64,000 nt of DNA from positions 1-64,000 of the forward strand of contig JAQXOE010000010.1 of assembly GCA_029098505.1 (NCBI GenBank). Direction: 5' to 3'. The translations under genes and the position numbers were made by a program. Position 1 is the first letter of the stretch; every line of letters begins with the position of its first letter. This document shows positions 19,513 through 28,919 of this stretch, one piece after another. This stretch comes from Bacteroidales bacterium. GTDB lineage: Bacteria > Bacteroidota > Bacteroidia > Bacteroidales > UBA932. The notes beneath the pieces were generated by a model. That model saw nothing but the letters and a program-made list of their open reading frames with translations. It did no database searches and was not told the origin of the DNA.

Positions 19513-19569
19513 TTTTTATAAAAAAAGAGACTGACAGGCAATTCCTTTGGAAAGAAGTCGGATTAGTGC

Positions 19570-19577
19570 TATTTTTG
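19570..19577 (+). promoter_or_regulatory. -7 box TATTTTTG with TTTG -33 (20 bp spacer), TonB receptor 2
   Basis: ccTTTGgaaagaagtcggattagtgcTATTTTTG. Confidence 0.6.
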
Positions 19578-19615
19578 TTCTTTATAATACACTTATGTTT
19601 TTTAATTTTTAACTT

Positions 19616-22600
19616 ATGTCCAATTCATTTAAAAGATTTTTGACCTCGTGCGCCGTTCTCTTTATGGGAATTATGGCTTTCGCGCAGGGAACAACTTCTT
19701 CAATGACCGGTGCCATAACAGACAGCAACGGTGACGCCATCGTCGGCGCTGTCGTTGTAGCTGTTCACACACCGTCAGGCTCCCAGTATCACGGCATTGC
19801 CGGAAACAACGGTTACTATACCATCAACGGTATGCGTCCAGGCGGCCCTTATGTCGTTACTGTGTCAACCCTTGGCTACAAGAGCGTAAGATTCGAGAAT
19901 CTTACTCTTAAACTTGGCGAAACTTCCAATCTCGATGCATATCTCGAGGAGGATACCCAGATGCTCAATGAGGTTGTAGTCGTAGCTGATGCCGCTTCAC
20001 GTTTCACAACCGAGAAAACAGGCGCATCAGTCAATGTTTCTAACCAGGATATGATGAATGTGCCAAACGTAAGCCGCAGCATTTCAGCGATTACCAAGCT
20101 TTCACCATATGCAAACGGTATGAGCTTCGCAGGAGGTGACGGCCGTTCAACCAACTTCACAGTTGACGGTGCGAACCTGAACAACAACTTCGGTCTTTCA
20201 TCAAGCCTCCCTGGTGGCGGTACCCCTATCTCGCTTGACGCTCTCGAGGAGATGCAGATTGTAGTCGCTCCTTATGACGTACGTCAGAGCAACTTCGTAG
20301 GCGGTGGTATCAATGCCATCACCAAGTCAGGTACCAACTCATTCCAGGGCACTGCCTATACTTATTATGCTGACGAGAACTTCCGTGGCAACAAGATCAA
20401 CGGTGAGGATCTCGGCGAGCGCAAGATGGAGCAGGACAAGACCTTCGGTTTCACCCTCGGCGGACCTATCATCAAGGACAAGCTCTTCTTCTTCGTAAAC
20501 TTCGAGACACAGAAGAAGCCTAAGCAGGTAATCGAGTATCAGCCTTCTAAAGACAAGCAGGCAGTGCTTGAGAAGATCAGCCAGAAGCTCCAGAAGGATT
20601 ATGGCTACAATCCTGGTTCATATACAGATTTCCCTGGCGGAACAGACAATATGAAGATTCTTGCCCGCCTCGACTGGAATATCTCAGACGACCACAAGCT
20701 CAGCTTGCGCTTCAACAAGACCAACAACCAGTACTGGTATGCTCCAAACGGAAACTCTTGCGATGACAACTTCCGCAACAAGGGTTTCAACCGTTCAAGT
20801 GAGGTCTCTCATCCTTTCTCAAGCAATATGTACTCACAGATGAGCAACGTAATGTCGTTCGCAGGTGAGCTCAACAGCCGCTTCGGCTCGAAGATTGCCA
20901 ACCGCCTCCTCGCTACTTACACCAACATCAACGACCAGCGCGGCAGCAACTCCGATATCTTCCCTCATATCGACATTATGACCGACGGTGACTACTCAAG
21001 CGGAAACTTCATTCCTTACACCTCTCTCGGTTACGAGCTCTTCACTTACAACAACGGTGTGCTCAACAAGAATCTCCAGATTCAGGATGACCTTAGCTTC
21101 TATCTTGACAATCACACAGTTACAGCAGGTTTGAGATTCGAGATGATGGATGCGCTCAACTCTTATATGAGAAACGGAACCGGTTACTACCGTTATGCAA
21201 GTGCCGAGGATTTCCTCAATGGCGCCCTTCCTCTCTCATTCTGTCTCACTTACGGTTATGCCGGAAATGAGAATCCTGCAGGTGAGGTTAAGTACAATCA
21301 GTACGCAGCATATGCTCAGGACGAGTGGAAGCCTGTACGTAACTTCAAGCTCAGCTATGGAGTACGTGCCGAGCTCATTTCCTTCGACAACTCTGCTATT
21401 GTGACCAATCCTAACATCCTCGCTATCGACTACAACGGCAGACATATTGACACAGGCGCTTGGCCTACCAGCCGTGTGCAGCTCTCTCCTCGCGTAGGTT
21501 TCAACTGGGATGTCAATTCTGACAAGAGCCTCATCGTACGTGGCGGTCTCGGTCTCTTCCAGGGCCGTCTCCCTCTCGTATTCTTCACCAATATGCCTCA
21601 GTACTCAGGTATGATTCAGGGTGGATATACCGCTTCAGCCCAGATCAAGGACGGCAAGCTTGTTTACTCTGATGACGTTAGGGCAGCTCTTGAGAAGCTC
21701 ACCGCAGGCGGCAAGTTTATGACAGATGTCAGTGAGATCGTCAAGACCCTCAACCTCCCAACTTCTCCTACCGCTGAAAGTGCTGGTTACGGTTCACAGA
21801 GCTATATCAGTGGTGTTGACCCTGATTTCCGTATGCCTCAGCAGTTCAAGACTTCTTTGGCAGTTGACTGGAAACTTCCTGTAAACTTCCCTCTCACTGT
21901 TACTGCAGAGGGTATGTACAACAAGACCATCTGGGGTATTATGATGGAGGACTGGGCTCTTGACAACAACAGCGCAAATCTCAAGTACTTCAATGGCCCT
22001 GACAAGCGTGTGATGAACATCAACGACAGCAAGATTGACAATAGAAATGCATATGTAATGACCAATACCCGCAAGGGCTATGGCTACTCTGCAAACCTCA
22101 GCGTTAATGCTGAGCCTGTCAGAAACCTCCGTTTGATGGCTGCATATACCTATACCGAGTCAAAGGAGCTTTCAGGTATGCCTGGCTCTGCTGCAAACTC
22201 TGTATTTACAGGTCTTCCAACAGTGAACGGTGCCAATATGACTGACCTTCAGAGAAGCCAGTATGTTGTTCCTCACAAGCTTATGGGTAGCGTGAACTAC
22301 ACCATCCCTTCAATTAACCTCCACCTCAACCTCTACTACTCAGGTTCATCTGCTCAGGGTAACAGCTATATCTACTCTAACGATATCAACGGCGACAGAA
22401 ACGCCACCGATCTTATCTACATCCCTGCTTCTAAGAACGAGATCAACTTCAAGACTGAAGCTGATGCAGATGCATTCTGGCAGTTCGTTGAGGCTGACAA
22501 GTACCTCAGCAGCCACAAGGGCCAGTACGCAGAGGCATATGCAGCACGTTCTCCTTGGTATCACAGATTCGATTTCAGCGTTTCTAAGGATTTCAACTTT

Positions 22601-22885
22601 ACCATCGCAGGAAAGACTCACGGATTCCAGCTCAGCGCTTCAATCGACAATATCGGCAACCTCCTCAACTCAAAGTGGGGTACTCGCAAGATGTCTGCAT
22701 ACCAGACTTCTCTTAACGGAACCATTGCCCCTCTCAAGTATGAGGGCGTGAATGCGAACAACGAGCCTGTATTCTCTATGAACAAGGCAGCTGATGTGCT
22801 TCCTGTTCAGAACTATATCAAGACCTATATCAATTCTTCAGAGTGCTGGCATGCACTTATCGGAATCAAGTACTTCTTCAAGTAG
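19616..22885 (+). CDS. TonB-dependent receptor (paralogue 2)
   Basis: 1089 aa, same N-terminal domain and barrel as neighbours. Confidence 0.9.
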   Translation: MSNSFKRFLTSCAVLFMGIMAFAQGTTSSMTGAITDSNGDAIVGAVVVAVHTPSGSQYHGIAGNNGYYTINGMRPGGPYVVTVSTLGYKSVRFENLTLKLGETSNLDAYLEEDTQMLNEVVVVADAASRFTTEKTGASVNVSNQDMMNVPNVSRSISAITKLSPYANGMSFAGGDGRSTNFTVDGANLNNNFGLSSSLPGGGTPISLDALEEMQIVVAPYDVRQSNFVGGGINAITKSGTNSFQGTAYTYYADENFRGNKINGEDLGERKMEQDKTFGFTLGGPIIKDKLFFFVNFETQKKPKQVIEYQPSKDKQAVLEKISQKLQKDYGYNPGSYTDFPGGTDNMKILARLDWNISDDHKLSLRFNKTNNQYWYAPNGNSCDDNFRNKGFNRSSEVSHPFSSNMYSQMSNVMSFAGELNSRFGSKIANRLLATYTNINDQRGSNSDIFPHIDIMTDGDYSSGNFIPYTSLGYELFTYNNGVLNKNLQIQDDLSFYLDNHTVTAGLRFEMMDALNSYMRNGTGYYRYASAEDFLNGALPLSFCLTYGYAGNENPAGEVKYNQYAAYAQDEWKPVRNFKLSYGVRAELISFDNSAIVTNPNILAIDYNGRHIDTGAWPTSRVQLSPRVGFNWDVNSDKSLIVRGGLGLFQGRLPLVFFTNMPQYSGMIQGGYTASAQIKDGKLVYSDDVRAALEKLTAGGKFMTDVSEIVKTLNLPTSPTAESAGYGSQSYISGVDPDFRMPQQFKTSLAVDWKLPVNFPLTVTAEGMYNKTIWGIMMEDWALDNNSANLKYFNGPDKRVMNINDSKIDNRNAYVMTNTRKGYGYSANLSVNAEPVRNLRLMAAYTYTESKELSGMPGSAANSVFTGLPTVNGANMTDLQRSQYVVPHKLMGSVNYTIPSINLHLNLYYSGSSAQGNSYIYSNDINGDRNATDLIYIPASKNEINFKTEADADAFWQFVEADKYLSSHKGQYAEAYAARSPWYHRFDFSVSKDFNFTIAGKTHGFQLSASIDNIGNLLNSKWGTRKMSAYQTSLNGTIAPLKYEGVNANNEPVFSMNKAADVLPVQNYIKTYINSSECWHALIGIKYFFK

Positions 22886-22907
22886 TCCTTGATACATAGT
22901 TTTTCAA

Positions 22908-22948
22908 GAGGGGCGATCAATAAGCGATTATTGGTCGCCTCTTTTTTT
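22908..22948 (+). terminator. intrinsic terminator
   Basis: GAGGGGCGATCAATAA-gcga-TTATTGGTCGCCTC + T7. Confidence 0.85.
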
Positions 22949-22980
22949 GTTATATCTGTCTTATTTAGTCGAAAAAGTGC

Positions 22981-22988
22981 TACATTTG
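22981..22988 (+). promoter_or_regulatory. -7 box TACATTTG, TonB receptor 3
   Basis: TANNTTTG, 50 bp upstream of ATG. Confidence 0.5.
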
Positions 22989-23037
22989 TAAGTTTTATAA
23001 ACGCACACACACATTACATATCATACAATTAACAATT

Positions 23038-26000
23038 ATGTCCAATTCATTTAAACGAGTTCTGGCTTCGTTCGCTATTCTCCTTTCTGGAATCATAGCG
23101 TTCGCACAGGTCACTACATCTTCAATGAGCGGTAAGGTCACCGATGCCAACGGTCCGGTTATCGGTGTCGTTGTAACCGCAGTCTATGAGCCGACAGGTT
23201 CACAGTTCTACGCAGTGACAGGCAATGACGGTAGCTACCGTATCAACAACATCACTGCCGGCGGACCTTACAAGGTCTCTTTCACATCCCTTGGCTACAA
23301 TGATTTCAGCTATACCGGAGTAACCGCTCCGCTTGCTGACAACGTTGTCCTGGATGCTGTCATTACCGAGCAGTCAATGGCTCTCGAGGGAACCACAGTG
23401 GTTGCCGAAAGAAAGATTACCAACATGAGCTCCGACAGAGCTGGTACTATGACTGTCCTTTCAACCAAGGACATTATGAATGTGCCTACCACTTCGAGAA
23501 GCCTCAATGCCCTTATCAAGCAGACTCCTCAGGCTACCGTCTCAGGATCAAACGCTTATATCGGCGGTGGCAATCACCGTGATTCATATGTCACCATCGA
23601 CGGTGCTGCTTTCAACAATGCATTCGGTATCGGCTCCAACCTCCCTGCGGGCGGTTCACCTATCTCAATGGATGCCCTCGAGCAGATGTCCATCTCAGTG
23701 ACTCCGTTCGACGTACGTCAGTCAGGTTTCACCGGCGGCGGTATCAGTGCCACCACCAAGTCGGGTACCAACACCGTGAAGGGTTCGGTGTACGGTTACT
23801 ACCGCAATCAGGATATGAGAGGCTACAGAGTCGGTGTCGATGACTACAGGGGCCGCTATATCGACAAGTCCCTTCTCGAGAGCAAGACCGATTCACGCTA
23901 CTTTATGTACGGCGCTACAGTCGGCGGACCTATCATCAAGAACAAGCTCTTCCTCTTCCTCAACCTTGAGGCTGACAGAAGCATCTCTCCTGGTCCTACC
24001 ACACTTCTTGCCAACGGTACCATTGACGCCAACGGCCAGATTGTGCCGGGCGACAAGGTTTATGAGTCAGGAAACAACGTTGCACGTCCTAACGCCGTTG
24101 TCCTCGACGCCCTTTCAAAGTACCTCAACGACGAGTACGGCTACAATCCGGGTATGGTAAGAGGTTACAACACCGAGACCCCTTCACTCAAGATTCTCGC
24201 ACGTCTCGACTGGAACATCAACAACAACCACAAGATGAACCTGCGCTACTCCCTGACCAACTCAAAGTACGCAAGCTCTCCTTCATCTTCAGTCGGCGGT
24301 CTTGACCACGATCCTACTTCAAACTCAAACAGAACAAGCCGTTACGCTGCATACTTCCAGAATGCTCGCTACTATCAGGAGCAGAACTTCTACTCATTCG
24401 CAGGTGAGCTCAATTCACGCTTCCTTGACGGTTCACTCAACAACGTGTTCCGCGTAGCATACTCTCACCAGTTCGAGCCTCGCTCAGTAGAGGGCGGTTA
24501 CTTCCCATTCGTGGACATCATCGTAAACGGTGAAGGCGGCAAGGCTTATGACTACACCTCATTCGGTTACGAGCCATTCTCTTACGGTAACCTCCGTGAC
24601 GTGAACACCACCACCATCACAGACGAGCTTACCTGGAATGTCGGCAAGCACACCATCCTCGCCGGTGCACAGTATGAGATTGACATCACCAAGAACGGTT
24701 TCCAGCGCTTCGGTGCAGGTTACTATGAGTTCGATTTCGATTCAGAGCAGGCTCTCTATGATGCCATCAAGGCAGGAACAGTATTCGACAAACCTGTTCA
24801 GTTCGCCATTACCCACGGCAACAACAAGACCTTTGCTCAGGAGTATCCTCACTTCACCTTCGGACAGGCTTCAGCATACATCCAGGACCAGATCAACGTG
24901 AGCAACAACTTCAAGCTCACAGCCGGTGTGCGCTTCGAAATGCCTAACTATCCTTCTCTCGAGGACAACTACAACGAGAGAGTCGTAGCAGCTACCTTCG
25001 CACCTTCAGTAAGCAATCCTGAGGGCAAGTACGATACCAGAAACCTTCCTAAGACCAGACTTTCAGTTTCTCCAAGAATCGGTTTCAACTGGGATCTTGC
25101 TGGTGACAGAAAGTATGTCCTCCGTGGAGGTACCGGTGTGTTCGTGGGACGTATCCCATTCGTTTGGATTGTAGCTCAGTCGGGTGACGCCGGTGTTCTC
25201 CAGACCACCTACACCACTACCCAGAACATCCCTGCGATCTCATCTGACCGCAATGCAATCCTCAACCAGATTTATCCTGGCGGATTCACTCCTGAGGCTG
25301 CAGGTTTGAACATTTCTTCAATCTCGCTTATGGATCCTGAGCTTCGCAACCCTAGCTCTTGGAAGTCATCACTCGCATTCGATGCAGTTCTTCCTGGAGA
25401 CTTCAAGGCAAGCATCGAGGCTACCTACAAGAAGGACATCAACCCTGTTACTGTAAAGAACATCGGTCTCAATGCTCCTACCACCCTCGCAGAGGCTCAG
25501 TACGTAGCTGCACGTCCTTACTACAACAACGGTTACAGAGACAGCCAGATTACTTCTGCATATCTCGTATATAACGTTACCAACCCTAAACTTTGGGGTG
25601 ACTACTTCTCACTCACTACCAGCCTCGAAAAGAGCTTCCCATTCGGAATCAACGCGAGAGTGGCCTACACCTATGCAAACTCCAAGGTTATCAACAACGG
25701 TGTCGGCGACCAGGTTTACTCAGTATGGAACGGTCTTACCAGCGTAAGAGGCGGTAACAATGCAGAGCTCGGCTATGCTTCATTCGTGAACCCTCACAGA
25801 ATCATCGCCAACGTCAACTGGAGCAGGGATTATGCAAAGCACTTCGGTACCAACATCTCCCTTGCTTATTACGGTGGCATCAGCAGCAGAACCCATATGA
25901 CCTATAACGGCAACATTCTCGGAGACGGCTCAAGCCTCTCGAACCTCATCGATATCCCTACCTATGAGGATCTCTATGGAAATGTTGACGGCAATGGTGC

Positions 26001-26490
26001 CGCTTACGGAAACGGTAACTGGACCTTCATGGAGAGCACCTACACAGAGAATGGTGAGAAGAAGACCTACACTGCTGAAATGCAGGCTCAGGACCTCGAT
26101 AACTATATCAATCAGAACAAGTACCTCAGAACTCATAGAGGACAGGTTATGGAGCGCTATGGTATGATGGGCAAGTGGCACAACACTGTTGACCTCAAGA
26201 TCGAGCAGAACTTCTACTTCTACACCGGTGCAAACCACAAGAAGCACACTCTCCAGGTCGGAGCTGACATTTCCAACTTTGGAAACCTCCTGAACCCATA
26301 CTGGGGCAACGGTATCTCTACCTCAGGTACAGGTATGCTCAAGCTCACAAATCCTAAGGATGTCTACACAGAAGGCGCAAAGCCGGTATTCCAGGTGCAG
26401 ACAAACAACGGAGAAAGGTATGAGCATATGTATTACACATCAATCAGCTCAGGTTGGTCTGCTATCCTCAGCGTCCGTTACACCTTCTAA
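23038..26490 (+). CDS. TonB-dependent receptor (paralogue 3)
   Basis: 1150 aa, homologous to previous two; first 18 nt identical to paralogue 2. Confidence 0.9.
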   Translation: MSNSFKRVLASFAILLSGIIAFAQVTTSSMSGKVTDANGPVIGVVVTAVYEPTGSQFYAVTGNDGSYRINNITAGGPYKVSFTSLGYNDFSYTGVTAPLADNVVLDAVITEQSMALEGTTVVAERKITNMSSDRAGTMTVLSTKDIMNVPTTSRSLNALIKQTPQATVSGSNAYIGGGNHRDSYVTIDGAAFNNAFGIGSNLPAGGSPISMDALEQMSISVTPFDVRQSGFTGGGISATTKSGTNTVKGSVYGYYRNQDMRGYRVGVDDYRGRYIDKSLLESKTDSRYFMYGATVGGPIIKNKLFLFLNLEADRSISPGPTTLLANGTIDANGQIVPGDKVYESGNNVARPNAVVLDALSKYLNDEYGYNPGMVRGYNTETPSLKILARLDWNINNNHKMNLRYSLTNSKYASSPSSSVGGLDHDPTSNSNRTSRYAAYFQNARYYQEQNFYSFAGELNSRFLDGSLNNVFRVAYSHQFEPRSVEGGYFPFVDIIVNGEGGKAYDYTSFGYEPFSYGNLRDVNTTTITDELTWNVGKHTILAGAQYEIDITKNGFQRFGAGYYEFDFDSEQALYDAIKAGTVFDKPVQFAITHGNNKTFAQEYPHFTFGQASAYIQDQINVSNNFKLTAGVRFEMPNYPSLEDNYNERVVAATFAPSVSNPEGKYDTRNLPKTRLSVSPRIGFNWDLAGDRKYVLRGGTGVFVGRIPFVWIVAQSGDAGVLQTTYTTTQNIPAISSDRNAILNQIYPGGFTPEAAGLNISSISLMDPELRNPSSWKSSLAFDAVLPGDFKASIEATYKKDINPVTVKNIGLNAPTTLAEAQYVAARPYYNNGYRDSQITSAYLVYNVTNPKLWGDYFSLTTSLEKSFPFGINARVAYTYANSKVINNGVGDQVYSVWNGLTSVRGGNNAELGYASFVNPHRIIANVNWSRDYAKHFGTNISLAYYGGISSRTHMTYNGNILGDGSSLSNLIDIPTYEDLYGNVDGNGAAYGNGNWTFMESTYTENGEKKTYTAEMQAQDLDNYINQNKYLRTHRGQVMERYGMMGKWHNTVDLKIEQNFYFYTGANHKKHTLQVGADISNFGNLLNPYWGNGISTSGTGMLKLTNPKDVYTEGAKPVFQVQTNNGERYEHMYYTSISSGWSAILSVRYTF

Positions 26491-26501
26491 TTTGAATCAC
26501 A

Positions 26502-28364
26502 ATGAAACTTAAGAACATTATATTCGCTATGGCATCAATCGTTGCGGCTGTGAACTTTACAGCCTGCTCGGTTGAGGATGCCGTACAGTTCCCTGTCATT
26601 GCCACAAAGCAGGCCGTTTACGAGGTCGAAGCAGAGGGAGGCGAGGTGACTGTAGCTATCGAGTCCAACGTCAGCTGGACTGCTTCAATGGCTGCCGCTA
26701 CATCAAAGGATGTTGTTGATGACGTCAAACTGCTTACCGAGAAAGGTACATTGTCAACCAAGGAGTTGAAGCTCTCTATGGGAGCCAACAGCGGCTATAA
26801 CAGAGGAGTAATCATCACCCTTACAGGTCGCGATGTTTCTACGGCTTTCCAGGTAAAGCAGAAGGGTGCTCTAGGTGAGCGTCTCGACGTCGTTACCATT
26901 GCCGAGTTCAATGATCTTCCTGTAGATGCATCGGTTTACTACCAGATTTCAGGTACCGTTACCAAGATTGCACAGTCAAGCAAGTATTCAAACTTCTACC
27001 TCAACGACGGAACAGGCGAGATTTATGTGTATGGTCTCTATGACGGTAGAGGCGGTGCACAGTTCACTGATGGCTGGCTTGACAGAATGGGCATCAAGGT
27101 GGGTTATACTATGACTCTCGGTGCTACAAGAGGTGTTTATGGAACAACCAAGGAGGCTTTGTACGCTTACCCTATCGAGTGGGCTGCACCTACTACCCCT
27201 ATAATCTCTGCAAGCGCTACCGAAGTAAGTGTTCCTGCTGTGGCTACTGAGGCCAAGTTCACACTCTCTGTAATGAATCTCAAGTCTGATTGGACTGTTA
27301 CCCCTGCTGAGAACTACGACTGGATTACCGACTACACCAAGTCAGGCAGGGAGTCTGGCGACATCGTGATTGCCCTTACTGAGAACGAAAGCACCGAAGA
27401 AGAAAGAGTGGCGAAGTTCACTGTCGCTTCAGAGGGCGCTGCCTCATTGGAGCTTACTCTCGTTCAGGAGAAGTCTACAGGTCTTCTCGAGACCATCAGC
27501 GTCGCTGATTTTCTTGCCCTTCCTGAGAATGACAGCAACACATATCAGGTGGCCGGAATCGTATCAGGCGTGAAGACTGATGGCTCTGACAAGTATGGCA
27601 ACTTCTACATTTCTGACAAGACCGGCAAGCTTTACATTTACGGTTTCGTTGGCCAGCAGGGCGGATCTACCCAGAACTTTGTCAACGTTCAGGCTGAAAT
27701 GGGCCTCAAGGACGGCGACTATATGATAGTTCAGGGAGCACGCAGCGTCTATAAAGGCGTCCCTCAGCTCAGGAATGCTTGGTATATGAGACATTATTCA
27801 TACAAGACCGCTGCTGAATTCAACGCTCTTGAGGACAATAATGACATCTTCTACACAGTATCAGGTAAGGTCAAGAGTATTGCCAATTCAACTTTTGGCA
27901 ATATTTACCTTGAGGATGAGACCGGTGAGGTTTACATCTATGGTACTCTCAACTGGAATGGCGAGACCAAGAAGTTCAGCGAACTCGGCATCAAGGTGGG
28001 TGACACCGTTACCGGTTACACCATCAAGACTTCTTACAATGGTTCGGCACAGGGCAAGAATATGCAGATAGTCCTTATCGAGTCAGAAGAAAACGGCGGT
28101 GGCAATGACAACAGCGGCGACAGTTCACAGTACAGCTCCAATGTCAAGTTCACCATCGGTGACGTGGAGAAGTCAATTGACGTGGCTGCCAATGACGCTG
28201 CTTCAGGCAGCAGCCCATATGAATTCAATCTTTCTGCTTCGGACAAGTACGAGATTGTTCTCGACAGTGCACTTGCTGCCGATACCGAAATGAAGGTGGA
28301 GACCTATGAAGGCAACAATACCGGAAAGAGAGCTTTCGTTTTGGGCGTGAATGCCGAAAAGTAA
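26502..28364 (+). CDS. surface lipoprotein with BACON-like domains and three OB-fold-like repeats
   Basis: Lipobox (FTAC), SNVSWTASM BACON-like segments, three repeats of form (EFNDLP..YYQISGTVTKI..SNFYLNDGTGEIYVYGL). Confidence 0.7.
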   Translation: MKLKNIIFAMASIVAAVNFTACSVEDAVQFPVIATKQAVYEVEAEGGEVTVAIESNVSWTASMAAATSKDVVDDVKLLTEKGTLSTKELKLSMGANSGYNRGVIITLTGRDVSTAFQVKQKGALGERLDVVTIAEFNDLPVDASVYYQISGTVTKIAQSSKYSNFYLNDGTGEIYVYGLYDGRGGAQFTDGWLDRMGIKVGYTMTLGATRGVYGTTKEALYAYPIEWAAPTTPIISASATEVSVPAVATEAKFTLSVMNLKSDWTVTPAENYDWITDYTKSGRESGDIVIALTENESTEEERVAKFTVASEGAASLELTLVQEKSTGLLETISVADFLALPENDSNTYQVAGIVSGVKTDGSDKYGNFYISDKTGKLYIYGFVGQQGGSTQNFVNVQAEMGLKDGDYMIVQGARSVYKGVPQLRNAWYMRHYSYKTAAEFNALEDNNDIFYTVSGKVKSIANSTFGNIYLEDETGEVYIYGTLNWNGETKKFSELGIKVGDTVTGYTIKTSYNGSAQGKNMQIVLIESEENGGGNDNSGDSSQYSSNVKFTIGDVEKSIDVAANDAASGSSPYEFNLSASDKYEIVLDSALAADTEMKVETYEGNNTGKRAFVLGVNAEK

Positions 28365-28386
28365 AAGCGTAAACAATAATTGAACA

Positions 28387-28420
28387 GAAGGTGACTAAGA
28401 AGTGATTTAGTCACCTTCTT
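28387..28420 (+). terminator. intrinsic terminator
   Basis: GAAGGTGACTAA-N7-TTTAGTCACCTTC then TTT. Confidence 0.8.
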
Positions 28421-28650
28421 TCGTGTGTGGATAGTCAAGTCCTTCATTGGTCGGCCTTATCTGACGTTTCACCAACCCTTTTATCTGTCTCACCCCGATT
28501 CTACTTTGCTCGCCTTGAAATTAGACGTACATTGCAGCTACTTTTCAAACATATGATGCGAGCCTGTGGTGCCTGAGCTAATGAAAAATCCCTGGTCCCA
28601 TACGTAGAATCAGTAAACAGTTTGTTCCCCACCTTCATTGCTTTCTGGTC

Positions 28651-28764
28651 GTGGGGTTTAACTCATTGTGTATCAATGCTTTAAGCTTTTATCTATGGGC
28701 AAAAAATCCCATAGGTAAATGCCTAACTTGCTGTGTGTCAGACACTTATCCCCCCCCCACGCTC
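28651..28764 (-). repeat. interspersed palindromic element, copy 2 (inverted orientation)
   Basis: Reverse complement GCGTGGGGGGGGGATAAGTGTCTGACACACAGCAAGTTAGGC...CCTATGGG..CCCATAG...TTGATACACAATGAGTTAAACCCCAC. Confidence 0.85.
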
Positions 28765-28892
28765 GACCAGAGGTGAAAGCCAAACCCACTGGATTCCCCA
28801 CGAGTATCTCCTACAATCACCGCTTGAAGGGAAGCTCAAGGAGACTAAATGAATTTGAAGGACTTGCTCTTGAGAGAAATGAACTAAAATTT

Positions 28893-28900
28893 TAAATTTG
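28893..28900 (+). promoter_or_regulatory. -7 box TAAATTTG for histidine kinase
   Basis: TANNTTTG just upstream of 28920 start. Confidence 0.5.
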
Positions 28901-28919
28901 TAGTATGTTTGAATTGCCG

